From: Hippea alviniae EP5-r
GTDB taxonomy: Bacteria; Campylobacterota_A; Desulfurellia; Desulfurellales; Hippeaceae
Length of the DNA: 64,000 nt
Direction of reading: 5' to 3'
Assembly (NCBI RefSeq): GCF_000420385.1
Contig: NZ_ATUV01000001.1
Span: 248,001 to 312,000 of the forward strand
Shown piece by piece: positions 8,371 through 17,159 of this stretch (the stretch's first letter is position 1; the number at the start of each line of letters is the position of its first letter). The position numbers were made by a program, and so were the translations under genes. The notes beneath the pieces were generated by a model. It saw only the letters and a program-made list of their open reading frames with translations, was not told the DNA's origin and made no database searches.

Positions 8371-8955
8371 ATGAGTAACAATTGTTTAGGAAGTAGTAGT
8401 TTTTTGGTTTACAAAGGAAAAAATATTGTCCACACCGAACAACATATAGAAACCATAGACTACTTTAAAATCCCAGAAGACACACTTAAAACCATTCTCA
8501 AAAGAGCAATAGACAAAATGCTTTCAGACGTTCTTTATTGTAACAACTCAGAAACTTATCTCATCTATTCAAAAGAGTTTAACCAAGGCGTTCTGGTTGA
8601 GTTTACATCGGATCTTGACAAATATATCTCACTAAAACTCATTTTGCCACCAGGAAAATATCTAAAAAGCATAAACGGCATGGACAGTTTATACGACGAC
8701 AATTCACTGCCAGGTTCTGAAGATGTGAAAACCTATTTAGTAAATCTATTTTTCAGCGATGATACTTTTGAGATATACCCTAAAACGAAAATACACAGAC
8801 CGAAAACCATTATTGTTGATGAAGATTCAGGTGGTATAAATGACGAAGGTTCTTATTTTGATGTCGAAATAGTGGAAAAATACGGAATGAAATTTATAAC
8901 GGTTGACGGAAAAATTTATGAAATTGTGGATATAGAAGTTCTGGAAGTGGAGTGA
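8371..8955 (+). CDS. Unknown 194-residue acidic protein
   Basis: No family is recognised. The protein is soluble-looking, β-rich in its second half and acidic at the C-terminus, with no membrane segment or cysteine motif. The ATG at 8371 has only a weak purine-rich upstream stretch (agagtcgg). The promoter with operator-like repeat lies 55 bases upstream and a gene-poor kilobase follows. It may be a regulated stand-alone accessory gene of the element. Confidence 0.6.
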   Translation: MSNNCLGSSSFLVYKGKNIVHTEQHIETIDYFKIPEDTLKTILKRAIDKMLSDVLYCNNSETYLIYSKEFNQGVLVEFTSDLDKYISLKLILPPGKYLKSINGMDSLYDDNSLPGSEDVKTYLVNLFFSDDTFEIYPKTKIHRPKTIIVDEDSGGINDEGSYFDVEIVEKYGMKFITVDGKIYEIVDIEVLEVE

Positions 8956-9481
8956 ATACTATAAAAGATAAATAAAAAAGCGCGATCAACTACAAAATAA
9001 AAAATGTTTTATTCTGTGTGATGTAACTATTAGTTACGAAAAGGAAAGCTTGCAAGAACAAAATCTTCTGTTGACTGATACAGAGGAAATCTATCTCTTA
9101 GGTCTAAGCTTTTAAATTATATGCCGACTTACAAATACCACTGTGAAATTTTGGTGGGTCAGCAAGTTTACTTTTTTCAAAAAACGTCCGGACTTGAAGT
9201 TTGCAACGATATAGACAGAGAGTTAGTTAATTCTTAGAGTTTTAAGGAATGAAGAAAAATTCAGTAAGTTTTTACAAATTAGTTTGCTTAATTTCTTACT
9301 CTCGAGAAATATAAGTGGTTTATAGTTATGCGTATGTCTATCTTGGGCGATGAAGTAGCTGAAGTTATAGTCTAAAACTATGAGTGCTAATATGTCATTA
9401 AGGTATTAAAGTGTTTATCTATGACCTGATTTACATCAAATAATGAGTTTGTAAGTTGAACATTTACATTGGAAAAATTGT

Positions 9482-9754
9482 ATGAAAAAACATAACGATA
9501 AGAAAAAAGGTGAATCTCTTTACTTCTCTCTACTTGGGCTCTTCATGCCTTCCTAACAGTAATCAGACCCAAAGGCCCATCAGCGTGAATTTACAGAGTA
9601 AGATCATATAAATTTAGTGGAATGGCTATTGACAAGATACAAAACGGACATAATGTTGTTGGTCTATGACAATGATATATAAAGACATGTAGAAGAAAAT
9701 TTACTAAAATATAAATGTTTCACTATCATAAAACAAGATAAACAAATCTCTTAA
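9482..9754 (+). pseudogene. Possible Toprim-like gene remnant with in-frame stops
   Basis: One frame reads from an ATG at 9482 through four TAA stops to 9754. Between stops it contains a stretch resembling a Toprim core (EWLLTRYKTDIMLLVYDNDI), as in DnaG-like or plasmid Toprim proteins. The stop count is not far below chance for such A+T-rich DNA, so this is a weak call. Confidence 0.22.
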
Positions 9755-9870
9755 GTGCAGGAGCAACACATAAATTTAACCAACAATAACAAAAATGTGT
9801 TTGAGTAAATCATGATGTGCGCAAAAAGAAAAAAACTTTTAGGCTAAATGTGTATTAAACCAAAAAACTT

Positions 9871-9961
9871 AACCCTTAAACCCCACAAAGAATATGTAAA
9901 TTTATCATTTCAATCAGCAATTTCAAATTACTTGTGATTGAGATGAAGGGGTTTAAGGGTT
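9871..9961. repeat. 14-bp perfect inverted repeat with 63-nt spacer
   Basis: AACCCTTAAACCCC at 9871-9884 is exactly complementary to 9948-9961. The spacer is A+T-rich and non-coding. It lies downstream of the minus-strand gene cluster that ends at 9988, so it may act as a transcript end or be an element-specific recombination or protein-binding site. Confidence 0.6.
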
Positions 9962-9987
9962 TTCTGAAAAACTTTAATAGTTAAAAA

Positions 9988-10194
9988 TTAGGCTAAGAAT
10001 CCCCACTTCTGCCATTTACTACAAGAGCCACCCGCTGGTTTTTTAGGGGGAGTTATCTTTGGATTTACCATACATTTTCCGTAAAAACCACTAGGTTCCA
10101 CTATAACCTCTTTTCTGTCGGTTGAAACCTTTCTTTGTCCATCCCAAAACTCACAAGTTGCACACTGGTGATTGTGTGGTAAAAAGGTCGCCAT
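9988..10194 (-). CDS. Small four-cysteine protein
   Basis: The 68-residue protein has the pattern C-x2-C-x-F-W-x-G-x-R, then G-x-C about 28 residues on, then a final C followed by KWQKWG. Four cysteines of this kind can hold zinc or an iron-sulfur cluster. A clear ribosome binding site (ggaggtg on the minus strand, just upstream of 10194) supports the start. It is the last gene of a minus-strand cluster of unknown genes. No function can be named. Confidence 0.65.
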   Translation of the reverse strand: MATFLPHNHQCATCEFWDGQRKVSTDRKEVIVEPSGFYGKCMVNPKITPPKKPAGGSCSKWQKWGFLA

Positions 10195-10445
10195 ACTACA
10201 CCTCCTCTATCTTTTCTTCCCCTTTTCCAACCTTTCCTCTAAAGCAACCACATCCACGTCTGGGGGTTAGGGGCATTTCCCTTTTTTCTACTCTGATAAC
10301 ACAACTGTTACCTGTAGAAACCAGAACAATAGCTATTTACCCATCTGGCAGCTTCTCAGGGAGCACCCTTACCAGATAAGGTGGCTCTGAATAACGCACT
10401 GCACACCGCCCTCCTTCTCTATCTTCCTCTCTTCATCCTATATCC
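10195..10445 (-). other. Interrupted minus-strand reading frame
   Basis: On the minus strand one frame reads coding-like sequence (including PYLVRVLPEKLPDG and VSTGNSCVIRVEKRE). It is broken by one TAA and ends at 10196, one base before the cysteine-protein start. It may be a decayed gene of the same operon. No ATG start with a ribosome binding site is visible. Confidence 0.3.
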
Positions 10446-10770
10446 TCAGCGGAAAGCAAAACTCCTTTGGAAAGGGCGGTTGGTGTCATTCACCAACCTT
10501 ACATAGAAGTCTTGTTGGTTAACAAGGAAATCTTCTATGTGTTTGTAGAGCGTTTCTGAAAAATTCCTTTCGATAAGGTCAACTGGCTTAGCTGCAAACA
10601 CGGCTTGCATAGATATTCCCTCAGAGCTCTTCCCAAACCAAGTCTTCACTTAACACAAAACCCATCACACCATAGTGATCCAGAGAGAGTTCGTTTTTGT
10701 CTATTTCCTCTACAACGATGAAGTTTTTGAGAAGTTTATTATTGCTGTTTACCCAGCAATCTTTTATCAA
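10446..10770 (-). pseudogene. Unknown small gene, apparently frameshifted
   Basis: A 49-codon frame starts at TTG 10770, overlapping the upstream stop as TTGA, and stops at 10621. A second frame covers 10649-10446. Removing one G from the GGG run near 10636 joins them into about 105 residues: LSEDLVW runs on into SSEGISMQAVFAAKPVDLIERNF. The TTGA overlap suggests translational coupling to the upstream paralogue gene. Alternatively these are two tiny genes, the second starting at ATG 10610. No family was recognised. Confidence 0.45.
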
Positions 10771-11339
10771 TGGTTTTTTTTGGCTTCATCGCTCTCAATC
10801 TGTTCATATATCGTGTCCAAATCCTCATCTGAGCAAGAGTTGCAGTATACTGCACCAATAATGAAAGTTAAATCACTCTCAAGTATTTCCATGCTTGTCA
10901 AATCGCAGTTGACAAAGTAGAAATTATCCCTATAGAATTTCTTATTGATCTCCAGTTCCAAGGACCCCCACCTACCATCGTAGATTGACACAACGGCTAT
11001 GAGTTTTTTGCCAGCAGGGACCTTGTCTACTCTACTCTTCGGAGAACAAGCAGGACGAAGCGAGGAAACAGTAAAAGATTGGACATCCTCTCCAGAAAAC
11101 TCATCTACTACATTGTAATTCTCATCATAAACTGTGATAGAACTGTCATACAAAGACGGTGCGTAGCAGGAAAACAAGTCCAAGTCATGCCAACCCACAT
11201 CGTTCTCTCCTAGCTCCAGTTCGTCGTCTATGTAAGCCTCGACACCTCTTTCTTTGATCTGCTGAAAGAGTTTTTCGCTCACAGCACCAATATGGAACTC
11301 AGCCCCTCTACCTTCAATTTCAAGCGTGTACTTTGGCAT
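10767..11339 (-). CDS. Unknown protein, paralogue A of a tandem pair
   Basis: This 190-residue acidic protein is colinear with the next upstream gene product. The N-termini share the pattern M-x-x-Y-x-LE-x2-G-x-G-x-E with a following IG or VG. Both have DL-x-SC near residues 53-60 and end in a similar block (FIIGAVYC here, LVLGAFYC in the partner). It has no membrane segment or catalytic motif that I recognise. A GAGGGG ribosome binding site precedes 11339. It is the second gene of a minus-strand operon in the mobile element. The function is unknown. Confidence 0.7.
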   Translation of the reverse strand: MPKYTLEIEGRGAEFHIGAVSEKLFQQIKERGVEAYIDDELELGENDVGWHDLDLFSCYAPSLYDSSITVYDENYNVVDEFSGEDVQSFTVSSLRPACSPKSRVDKVPAGKKLIAVVSIYDGRWGSLELEINKKFYRDNFYFVNCDLTSMEILESDLTFIIGAVYCNSCSDEDLDTIYEQIESDEAKKNH

Positions 11340-11354
11340 AGATACCCCTCTTTT

Positions 11355-12101
11355 CTATATTTCCTCCCAACCATTTTCTGTTAACACATTACAATACATA
11401 TCTTTTCCTTCTGTTTCTATCTCATCACCGAAGTTAACAGCTATCATGTTGGGATTATTGCTGGCTAATCCAAAAACCTTCCTTTTATCCAGTTCGTGTT
11501 CAGGTAGTAGATTTTTATCTATATCCATTTCTTCCAAGTCTTCTAAGTATTCTTTAGCTTCATCGTTTTTACAGTAGAAAGCTCCCAGCACCAGAGAAAT
11601 TCCGTCTTCTCCGAATATCATCTCTGGAAAAAACGCAGACATAACAACCAATTTATTTACATCAAATTTCTCATCCAACTCAAAGGGTTCACTGCTCCAG
11701 AATCCTTTTTCTTCTGAGAATACAGCTATGATATTTTCCTTGTAAGAGGACTCATCTTTTTTGTGAAGTTTGTCAAATATAAGCGCAGAATCACATGCAA
11801 CGGTGACTACATTTAAGTCATCATACGGAATGGTTGCTATATTCTCAATTTCCCTGTTATTTTTATCTAACCTAACAATCTTCACCTCTAATCCACTGTA
11901 GTCTCCATAAGGAACATTGCAAGATACTAAATCGTTGTTTTCGTAATAAGGATACTCATCCGAATCTTCATCCAACGGGATTTCATCCGCCAAATAATCT
12001 TCACAACCATGAGATTTAATCTTCTCGTATAAACTATCTGGAATAGTCCCTACTAAAAGCTCTCCACCATTGCCTACAAACTCAAGTTTATATCTTGCCA
12101 T
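11355..12101 (-). CDS. Unknown protein, paralogue B of a tandem pair
   Basis: This 248-residue, strongly acidic protein is related along its first 190 residues to paralogue A, with the same N-terminal pattern (RYKLEFVGNGGELLVG) and a conserved FYC near residue 176. It adds a C-terminal extension of about 55 residues rich in Glu and Asp. AGGAGG lies upstream of the ATG at 12101. It leads the minus-strand cluster that continues to 9988. The duplication followed by divergence is seen directly; the role is unknown. The high acidity and cargo position leave room for an anti-defence or immunity role, but nothing in the sequence proves it. Confidence 0.7.
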   Translation of the reverse strand: MARYKLEFVGNGGELLVGTIPDSLYEKIKSHGCEDYLADEIPLDEDSDEYPYYENNDLVSCNVPYGDYSGLEVKIVRLDKNNREIENIATIPYDDLNVVTVACDSALIFDKLHKKDESSYKENIIAVFSEEKGFWSSEPFELDEKFDVNKLVVMSAFFPEMIFGEDGISLVLGAFYCKNDEAKEYLEDLEEMDIDKNLLPEHELDKRKVFGLASNNPNMIAVNFGDEIETEGKDMYCNVLTENGWEEI

Positions 12102-12536
12102 AAACCAATTCCTCCTCTTTAGATTGTTTTTCTAATTGAATGTCTTATTGAAAGTTTAATTTGTACTACCCCTCTTGTCAAGCATTTTTCAGATTTTGTC
12201 TCTAGATAGGTATACACATATTTATCATCCTAAAGAATTAACAGAAAAAGAAAAATTTAAAACAATCTTGTGTCTAACCCTGTGATCAATGGAATAGTGA
12301 AACAAACTCAGTTAGCAAAGGAGGTTGTCCCAACATGAACAGATAAATGCTAAACGAGATTCTTTTTATATCCCCTGTTTATCGATTTCTTCCTTTTGTT
12401 AAATATAGAAAGTTTTTAGAGTAGACACAAATTTTAAACCCTATATTTAGAAGTTTGGAATATTATAAACTTATCTAAATCGGATTTGACATAAAAAGTG
12501 AAGGTAATATAAAACATATAATGAGGGATATTTTCT
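12102..12536. other. Intergenic region between divergent transcription units
   Basis: No gene is seen. A strong ribosome binding site near 12321-12326 is followed by an ATG that meets a stop after two codons, which suggests a destroyed gene. A plus-strand promoter candidate TTGACA (12486-12491), 16-base spacer, TATAAA (12508-12513) points toward the HerA remnant and McrBC. Confidence 0.35.
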
Positions 12537-12852
12537 ATGGAGGCTCAAATGAAGTTTATAAATAGCAATAGCATTCATAAAGAAACCGAAAAGCTAATCA
12601 AACAGGAGAAAATTCAACCTTGGTCTTATCGTCATAACCCAAAGGCCAGCTCAGGTGAGCAAATATGTTTTATCTCAAGCAGACACTCAAACAATGTTTA
12701 GAAAGATGAACTCAGCCGATTTGGTAGAAATCGAAAGCTATGTCGAATTTGCCGGTAGGGATATGATTAAACTTTTACCGTTGCTTCAAACAGACGTGGG
12801 AATATCGAGTGGATTGGGTGTGTCATTTTTGATGGTGGTGGAGATAAAGTAA
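12537..12852 (+). pseudogene. C-terminal remnant of a HerA-type (DUF87) ATPase
   Basis: Two adjoining frames together give the last 100 or so residues of a HerA-like translocase. The first frame (from 12537) reads through HKETEKLIKQ. After a frameshift near 12603, the second reads RKFNLGLIVITQRPAQVSK, VLSQADTQTMF, and ends in a G-rich β segment (ISSGLGVSF) at 12852. HerA proteins have a conserved GL-IVI-SQRP, LSQ-NTQ block and a final SG-x-V-x-FP strand. The N-terminal domain and Walker A are gone. HerA ATPases occur in several anti-phage systems, usually with a nuclease or SIR2 partner. McrB starts 19 bases downstream. Confidence 0.65.
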
Positions 12853-12870
12853 AAAGTGTGGGAGATGTGT

Positions 12871-14826
12871 ATGAATGTAAAAATTGATTTAGAAAGATTC
12901 TTGGAATTGTATGAATTTTACAAAAGCAAATACAGGCAGAGATACCCCAAAGGTGATAATGAAACTAGAGAAAAATTAAAGGAGTTTTGGAAGCTATTTG
13001 GAGAATTTTCAGATGATGTTTGTCATGAATGTGAATCTGTCGGTAAAGGGCGCTGGCAAATTTCAGGCAGAATACCTAATTATATTTGGAACAGATATAA
13101 ACCATTTGAAAACAATACACATTTGGTTATTTATGTCACTATTTATAACAATGAAGAAGGTTTGATAATTGGTATAGGCTTAATAGACGATAAGTTAGAC
13201 GAATTTGAGAAAAAAAATAGTAAAAAAATCTACAATTTTTTAGAGAAAGAATTAAAAATTATACAAAAAACTGATGAATGCAAGAATTACAAATTAGGTT
13301 CCAATAAGCATTCATTTAAGGTTCCTATTGAAAGAATAGATGAATTAAATCTGGATTGCATCATAAAAAATTTAAAGGAAATTTATAAAAAAACAATAGA
13401 AACATTCTATAGTAACCGCGAAGAAAATCTTGTAGAAATTAATGATAATCAATACAATCAACACATAAATCCTTTAAATCAAATCCTATACGGTCCACCT
13501 GGGACAGGGAAGACATATAGCGTAATTGAAAAAAGCTTGCAGATTATTGCAATGAAAGATGAAAAATTGAGGGATTTTTTGAGTCAAAATCCAAGCAGGG
13601 AAGAGTTACAGAAAAAGTTTAAAGAATATAGAGACAATGGGCAAATTGAATTTATCACCTTTCATCAAAATTATTCTTATGAAGAGTTTGTGGAAGGATT
13701 AAAAGCTAGAACAGATGCAGAAGGAAACATTTTTTATGAAATAGAAAACGGAATATTTAAAGAAATTTGCAATAAGGCAAAGAAAAACTTGGATGTGTCT
13801 CAAAGTAAAAAGATGAAAATGTCTTTTGAAGATGTGTTTAAAAGAAAAATTCTTGATAAATTAGAAGAAAGCGAAAAGATAACAATTCCTTTGAAAAGAA
13901 AGAATATTTATATATATGAAGTTACAGATAGAAGCGTCAAATTTGAGAAGGAGAGTGGTGATAAAAGCCATACTCTGTCAATAAAAACTTTAAAAGAGAT
14001 TTATGATTCAGAAGATGTAAAATCAAGAATAACAGGAGGGTTAGAACCATATTATCGAGGATTATTTGATTATTTAAAAGAAGGCTCAGAAATAGAAATC
14101 AACGAAGAGTTAGAAAACTTCATCCTAATAATCGACGAGATAAACCGCGGAAATATATCAAAAATCTTTGGCGAGTTGATTACGCTTGTTGAAGAGAGCA
14201 AAAGAATTGGAAACGAAGAAGAAACAATCGTAACCTTGCCTTACAGCAAAGAGCCTTTTGGTGTGCCGAAGAATCTTTACATCATAGGAACGATGAATAC
14301 GGCAGATAGAAGTATTGCTTTGCTTGATACGGCTTTAAGAAGGAGATTTACATTTATCGAAATGATGCCAAAACCCGAACTTTTGAGAGATATAAAAATA
14401 GAAGGTGATATTAATTTAGAAAAGCTGCTTAAAACAATAAATGACAGGATTGAGTATCTTTATGATAGAGACCATACAATAGGACATGCATATTTTTTGA
14501 GTATTAAAAGTTTTGATGATTTAAAAAATATATTCAGAAATAAAATAATTCCACTTCTTGCAGAGTATTTTTATGATGATTGGAAGAAAATTAGACTTGT
14601 TTTGGGAGATAATAGAAAGGAAAATAAAGATTATCGGTTTGTTAAAATTAAAGAACTATCGGCTGAAAATCTTTTTGGAGAAGATATTGATTTTGAGAAT
14701 GAAGTTTATGAGATAAACGAAAGTGCCTTTGATAAACCTGAAAGTTATAGACAGATATATGAAATAAAAAAAGAAGAAGAAAAACAGGAAAACAATGAAG
14801 AATCAACAATTGAAAACGGTAATTGA
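12871..14826 (+). CDS. mcrB: McrB-type GTPase/AAA+ subunit of a McrBC restriction system
   Basis: The 651-residue product has an unrecognised N-terminal domain (about 1-190), presumably for target recognition. The AAA+ core follows: Walker A GPPGTGKT at about 208-215, Walker B LIIDEINRGN near 418-427, sensor region GTMNTADRSI near 472-481 and arginines in ALRRRF near 486-491. The NTADR and INRGN signatures are those of McrB, which hydrolyses GTP and drives DNA translocation for cleavage by McrC. The start at 12871 is preferred because GGAG lies seven bases before it. The gene overlaps mcrC by 32 bases. Known McrBC cuts modified DNA; the modification recognised here cannot be read from the sequence. 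Confidence 0.88.
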   Translation: MNVKIDLERFLELYEFYKSKYRQRYPKGDNETREKLKEFWKLFGEFSDDVCHECESVGKGRWQISGRIPNYIWNRYKPFENNTHLVIYVTIYNNEEGLIIGIGLIDDKLDEFEKKNSKKIYNFLEKELKIIQKTDECKNYKLGSNKHSFKVPIERIDELNLDCIIKNLKEIYKKTIETFYSNREENLVEINDNQYNQHINPLNQILYGPPGTGKTYSVIEKSLQIIAMKDEKLRDFLSQNPSREELQKKFKEYRDNGQIEFITFHQNYSYEEFVEGLKARTDAEGNIFYEIENGIFKEICNKAKKNLDVSQSKKMKMSFEDVFKRKILDKLEESEKITIPLKRKNIYIYEVTDRSVKFEKESGDKSHTLSIKTLKEIYDSEDVKSRITGGLEPYYRGLFDYLKEGSEIEINEELENFILIIDEINRGNISKIFGELITLVEESKRIGNEEETIVTLPYSKEPFGVPKNLYIIGTMNTADRSIALLDTALRRRFTFIEMMPKPELLRDIKIEGDINLEKLLKTINDRIEYLYDRDHTIGHAYFLSIKSFDDLKNIFRNKIIPLLAEYFYDDWKKIRLVLGDNRKENKDYRFVKIKELSAENLFGEDIDFENEVYEINESAFDKPESYRQIYEIKKEEEKQENNEESTIENGN

Positions 14827-15973
14827 ATACGAAGAGATTAAACCTTCTGAAATTGGCGATCCGTTTAAAGAGTTAGAAGAATTCGCCAAGCAAAATCCGA
14901 CCGTCTTGAGTTTTACAAGAAACGGCAACTTGAAGTCCCAAAACTATGTAGGAATTATTCAAACAAAATTGGGATTTGTTTTAGAAATTTTGCCCAAAAT
15001 TTCCGACGAAGAAGATAAAGATAAATCAAAAGCAGTGCTTTTGAGAATGTTAAAAACTTTAAGGGATAGCCCGTTTAGAAATTATCAAATGGCCAACTTA
15101 AAAATAGAAAAATTACCGATTTTTGAAATTTTTATTAAGATGTTTTTGGACGAGCTGGGCATTTTAATAAGAAAAGGCATAAAAAATGATTATGTCTTAC
15201 AAGAAGAGAATCTGCCTTATTTGAAAGGTAAGTTAAAGATATCAGAACACATTATTAAAAATTTAATTCACAAAGAGAAATTTTTTGTGGAATATAATGA
15301 ATATATGCAAAATAGGGTTGAAAATCAAATCATTAAAACCACACTTCTCTTCCTACAGAAAAAAACTAAAAGGTTTCAAAAACTGATAAGAAAGTATCTG
15401 TTTGTGTTTGATGATGTTGACGAAATATATGATGTAAAGTCTGCGTTTGCAAAAATAAGCTTAGATAGAACTATAAAATATTATGAAAATGTGTTAATCT
15501 TTTGCAAAATCTTTTTGTTAAATAGATCTTTTTCTCCATATAAGGGCGATAGTGTGGCTTTTGCTTTGCTTTTTGATATGAATAGATTATTTGAAGATTA
15601 TGTAGGTAGTTATTTCAAGAAGCATTATAAAAACGTAGTGCTCCAACACAGAGAATATCATCTTCTAAGACAGGGAGGCGAAAAATTCTTTAATCTCAGA
15701 CCTGATATATACATGGAAGACGAAAATATCATACTCGATACGAAATGGAAAATTATTAAGGAAGAGAAAGACATCTCTCAAGATGATTTATATCAGATGT
15801 TTACCTATGCCATGAGATACAACAGTCATAAAGTATATTTAATATATCCTAAAATACAAGATTTGAAAATAGACGATTTTGAATTTTGCGGAACAGATAA
15901 TAAAAAACTTTATATTAGGTTTTTTGATGTTGACGGTGATTTTGAGAGAGAAGATTTAATAAGGCTTAATTAA
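14795..15973 (+). CDS. mcrC: McrC-type nuclease subunit
   Basis: The 392-residue protein has the McrC layout. An N-terminal β-rich part (GNLKSQNYVGIIQTKLG, LEILPKI) binds McrB. A C-terminal PD-(D/E)xK nuclease has LRPDIYMED and ILDTKWK near residues 303-322. It lies downstream of and overlapping mcrB, so the two are probably translationally coupled. The catalytic residues appear intact, so the system may be active although the HerA gene before it is broken. Confidence 0.88.
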   Translation: MKNQQLKTVIEYEEIKPSEIGDPFKELEEFAKQNPTVLSFTRNGNLKSQNYVGIIQTKLGFVLEILPKISDEEDKDKSKAVLLRMLKTLRDSPFRNYQMANLKIEKLPIFEIFIKMFLDELGILIRKGIKNDYVLQEENLPYLKGKLKISEHIIKNLIHKEKFFVEYNEYMQNRVENQIIKTTLLFLQKKTKRFQKLIRKYLFVFDDVDEIYDVKSAFAKISLDRTIKYYENVLIFCKIFLLNRSFSPYKGDSVAFALLFDMNRLFEDYVGSYFKKHYKNVVLQHREYHLLRQGGEKFFNLRPDIYMEDENIILDTKWKIIKEEKDISQDDLYQMFTYAMRYNSHKVYLIYPKIQDLKIDDFEFCGTDNKKLYIRFFDVDGDFEREDLIRLN

Positions 15974-16277
15974 GAAAAGGGCAAATTATCTCTTTTGCTT
16001 AACCTAAAATACTCTGGGTATACACCAATCGGCGACTTAAATAAAAAGCTTACAACGGACCATGCTTAAACTTTTGGTAGGTATTTATGGGTTAATTGGA
16101 AATACAGAATACACAAAAAAGTTGACATTTCCTGACATTGCTATGGTTTGTTAAGGCTTAATATTTTAATTAATATTGACTATATTGGAAATCTCAGTGT
16201 AAACTATTCTTGTTTACTGAAGTATATGGAGCTTAGGTTTGAGAAATTGAGCAACTGATTTAGGAGGTAAAATAAGA
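15974..16277. other. Intergenic region with a promoter for the metallopeptidase/vWA genes
   Basis: No gene is seen. TTGACT (16176-16181) and TAAACT (16200-16205) are spaced 18 bases apart, about 70 bases before the next start codon. A good ribosome binding site (aggaggt, 16262-16268) follows. This gives the next gene its own promoter, separate from mcrBC. Confidence 0.4.
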
Positions 16278-17159
16278 ATGAGCATCCCTTCAAAAATAGT
16301 ATCAGCGGATATAAATTTTAAAGATCCATCTTCAAAACAATATAAACCAATATTAGATGAAGTAATTAATTTAGTTGCAAAAGAAACTAATAAACCAAAA
16401 GAAGAAATTGAAAAATTATTTGATAAAATTTATACTAAAGCAAAAAGCAATCCTGGTATTGCATTTCCATTAAGAAGTTCTGTTTTTCAATTAATAGATT
16501 TATTACCACCTGATAAAATACCAATTGAAATTTCCTTAGATGAAATCGATAAAGTTTATAATTACATTAGAATTTACATACAAATGTTTAGAAGAATTAG
16601 AGACATATTTTCAGGTAAAATTATCAGACCTGTTGTAATATTTGTTCCTAATCCTTTATTAGATGAAAATTCATCCTTCAATTCAGTTACAACTGGTTCT
16701 GCATCACCAAATGGAGATTTAATCTTTAATGTGAATTTTATAAAAAAATTGGTTTATATTGCTGAATTAGAGTTAAAATATAAAATCATCAAGATAAAAT
16801 CGAAAATATTTGAATCTAATGGTGGGAAAATTCAAGATAAATATGTATATGTAGCATTTTTAATAATACATGAATTGTTCCATTTAGTACAATCAGATGT
16901 TGAATATTTAGATAAAAGAGCAATTCAATATATTTGTAAAAATAAAGAAAAATATAAAGCAACTAAAAATATTCCAAAAACAAACTGTGAAAATAATCCT
17001 CTTACTCTTCAAATTGCAAATCAAATTCAAAATATAGTTGCAGATTATTTTAATAATTATAATATCTGCAGATTAGGACTTCCAGCATTACCAATTGGTT
17101 TATTTTCAAATGAAATAAATTTAGAACATATGACTTATGAACAAGCATATGATGTATGA
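16278..17159 (+). CDS. Putative metallopeptidase-like domain protein (N-terminal half of a DUF2201-like gene)
   Basis: The 293-residue product contains HELFHLVQSDVEY near residues 199-211, a zincin-type HExxH motif. This resembles the putative metallopeptidase domain found N-terminal to vWA domains in DUF2201-type proteins. The reading frame ends at EQAYDV within a 7-bp tandem duplication. Removing one repeat unit joins it in frame to the next gene (EQAYDEVLKEM). The codons are visibly richer in A+T than those of neighbouring chromosomal genes. In related systems such proteins accompany a MoxR-like AAA+ ATPase; none is adjacent here. The peptidase activity is unproven. Confidence 0.65.
   Translation: MSIPSKIVSADINFKDPSSKQYKPILDEVINLVAKETNKPKEEIEKLFDKIYTKAKSNPGIAFPLRSSVFQLIDLLPPDKIPIEISLDEIDKVYNYIRIYIQMFRRIRDIFSGKIIRPVVIFVPNPLLDENSSFNSVTTGSASPNGDLIFNVNFIKKLVYIAELELKYKIIKIKSKIFESNGGKIQDKYVYVAFLIIHELFHLVQSDVEYLDKRAIQYICKNKEKYKATKNIPKTNCENNPLTLQIANQIQNIVADYFNNYNICRLGLPALPIGLFSNEINLEHMTYEQAYDV

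Larger units (their letters stand above)
8956..9987. other. Gene-poor kilobase, probably decayed genes
   Basis: No intact gene is seen on either strand. Short open stretches occur: 9121-9237 has 38 codons from an ATG but no ribosome binding site, and 9482-9754 is interrupted by stops. They suggest former coding DNA. A 14-bp inverted repeat sits at the right end (9871-9961). Confidence 0.5.

Noticed and set aside
9482-9754. Stop-codon recoding in the TAA-interrupted frame
   Set aside because: All interruptions are TAA, but the number is close to chance for this base composition and TAA ends normal genes throughout the window. Decay or chance is simpler.
10122-10379. Plus-strand frame of 85 codons
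   Set aside because: It lies opposite the cysteine protein start and the interrupted minus-strand frame, without a ribosome binding site. It looks like a shadow.
12346-12423. 25-codon frame after the lone ribosome binding site
   Set aside because: The ribosome binding site leads to an ATG that stops after two codons; the next ATG has no site of its own. Coding is not supported.
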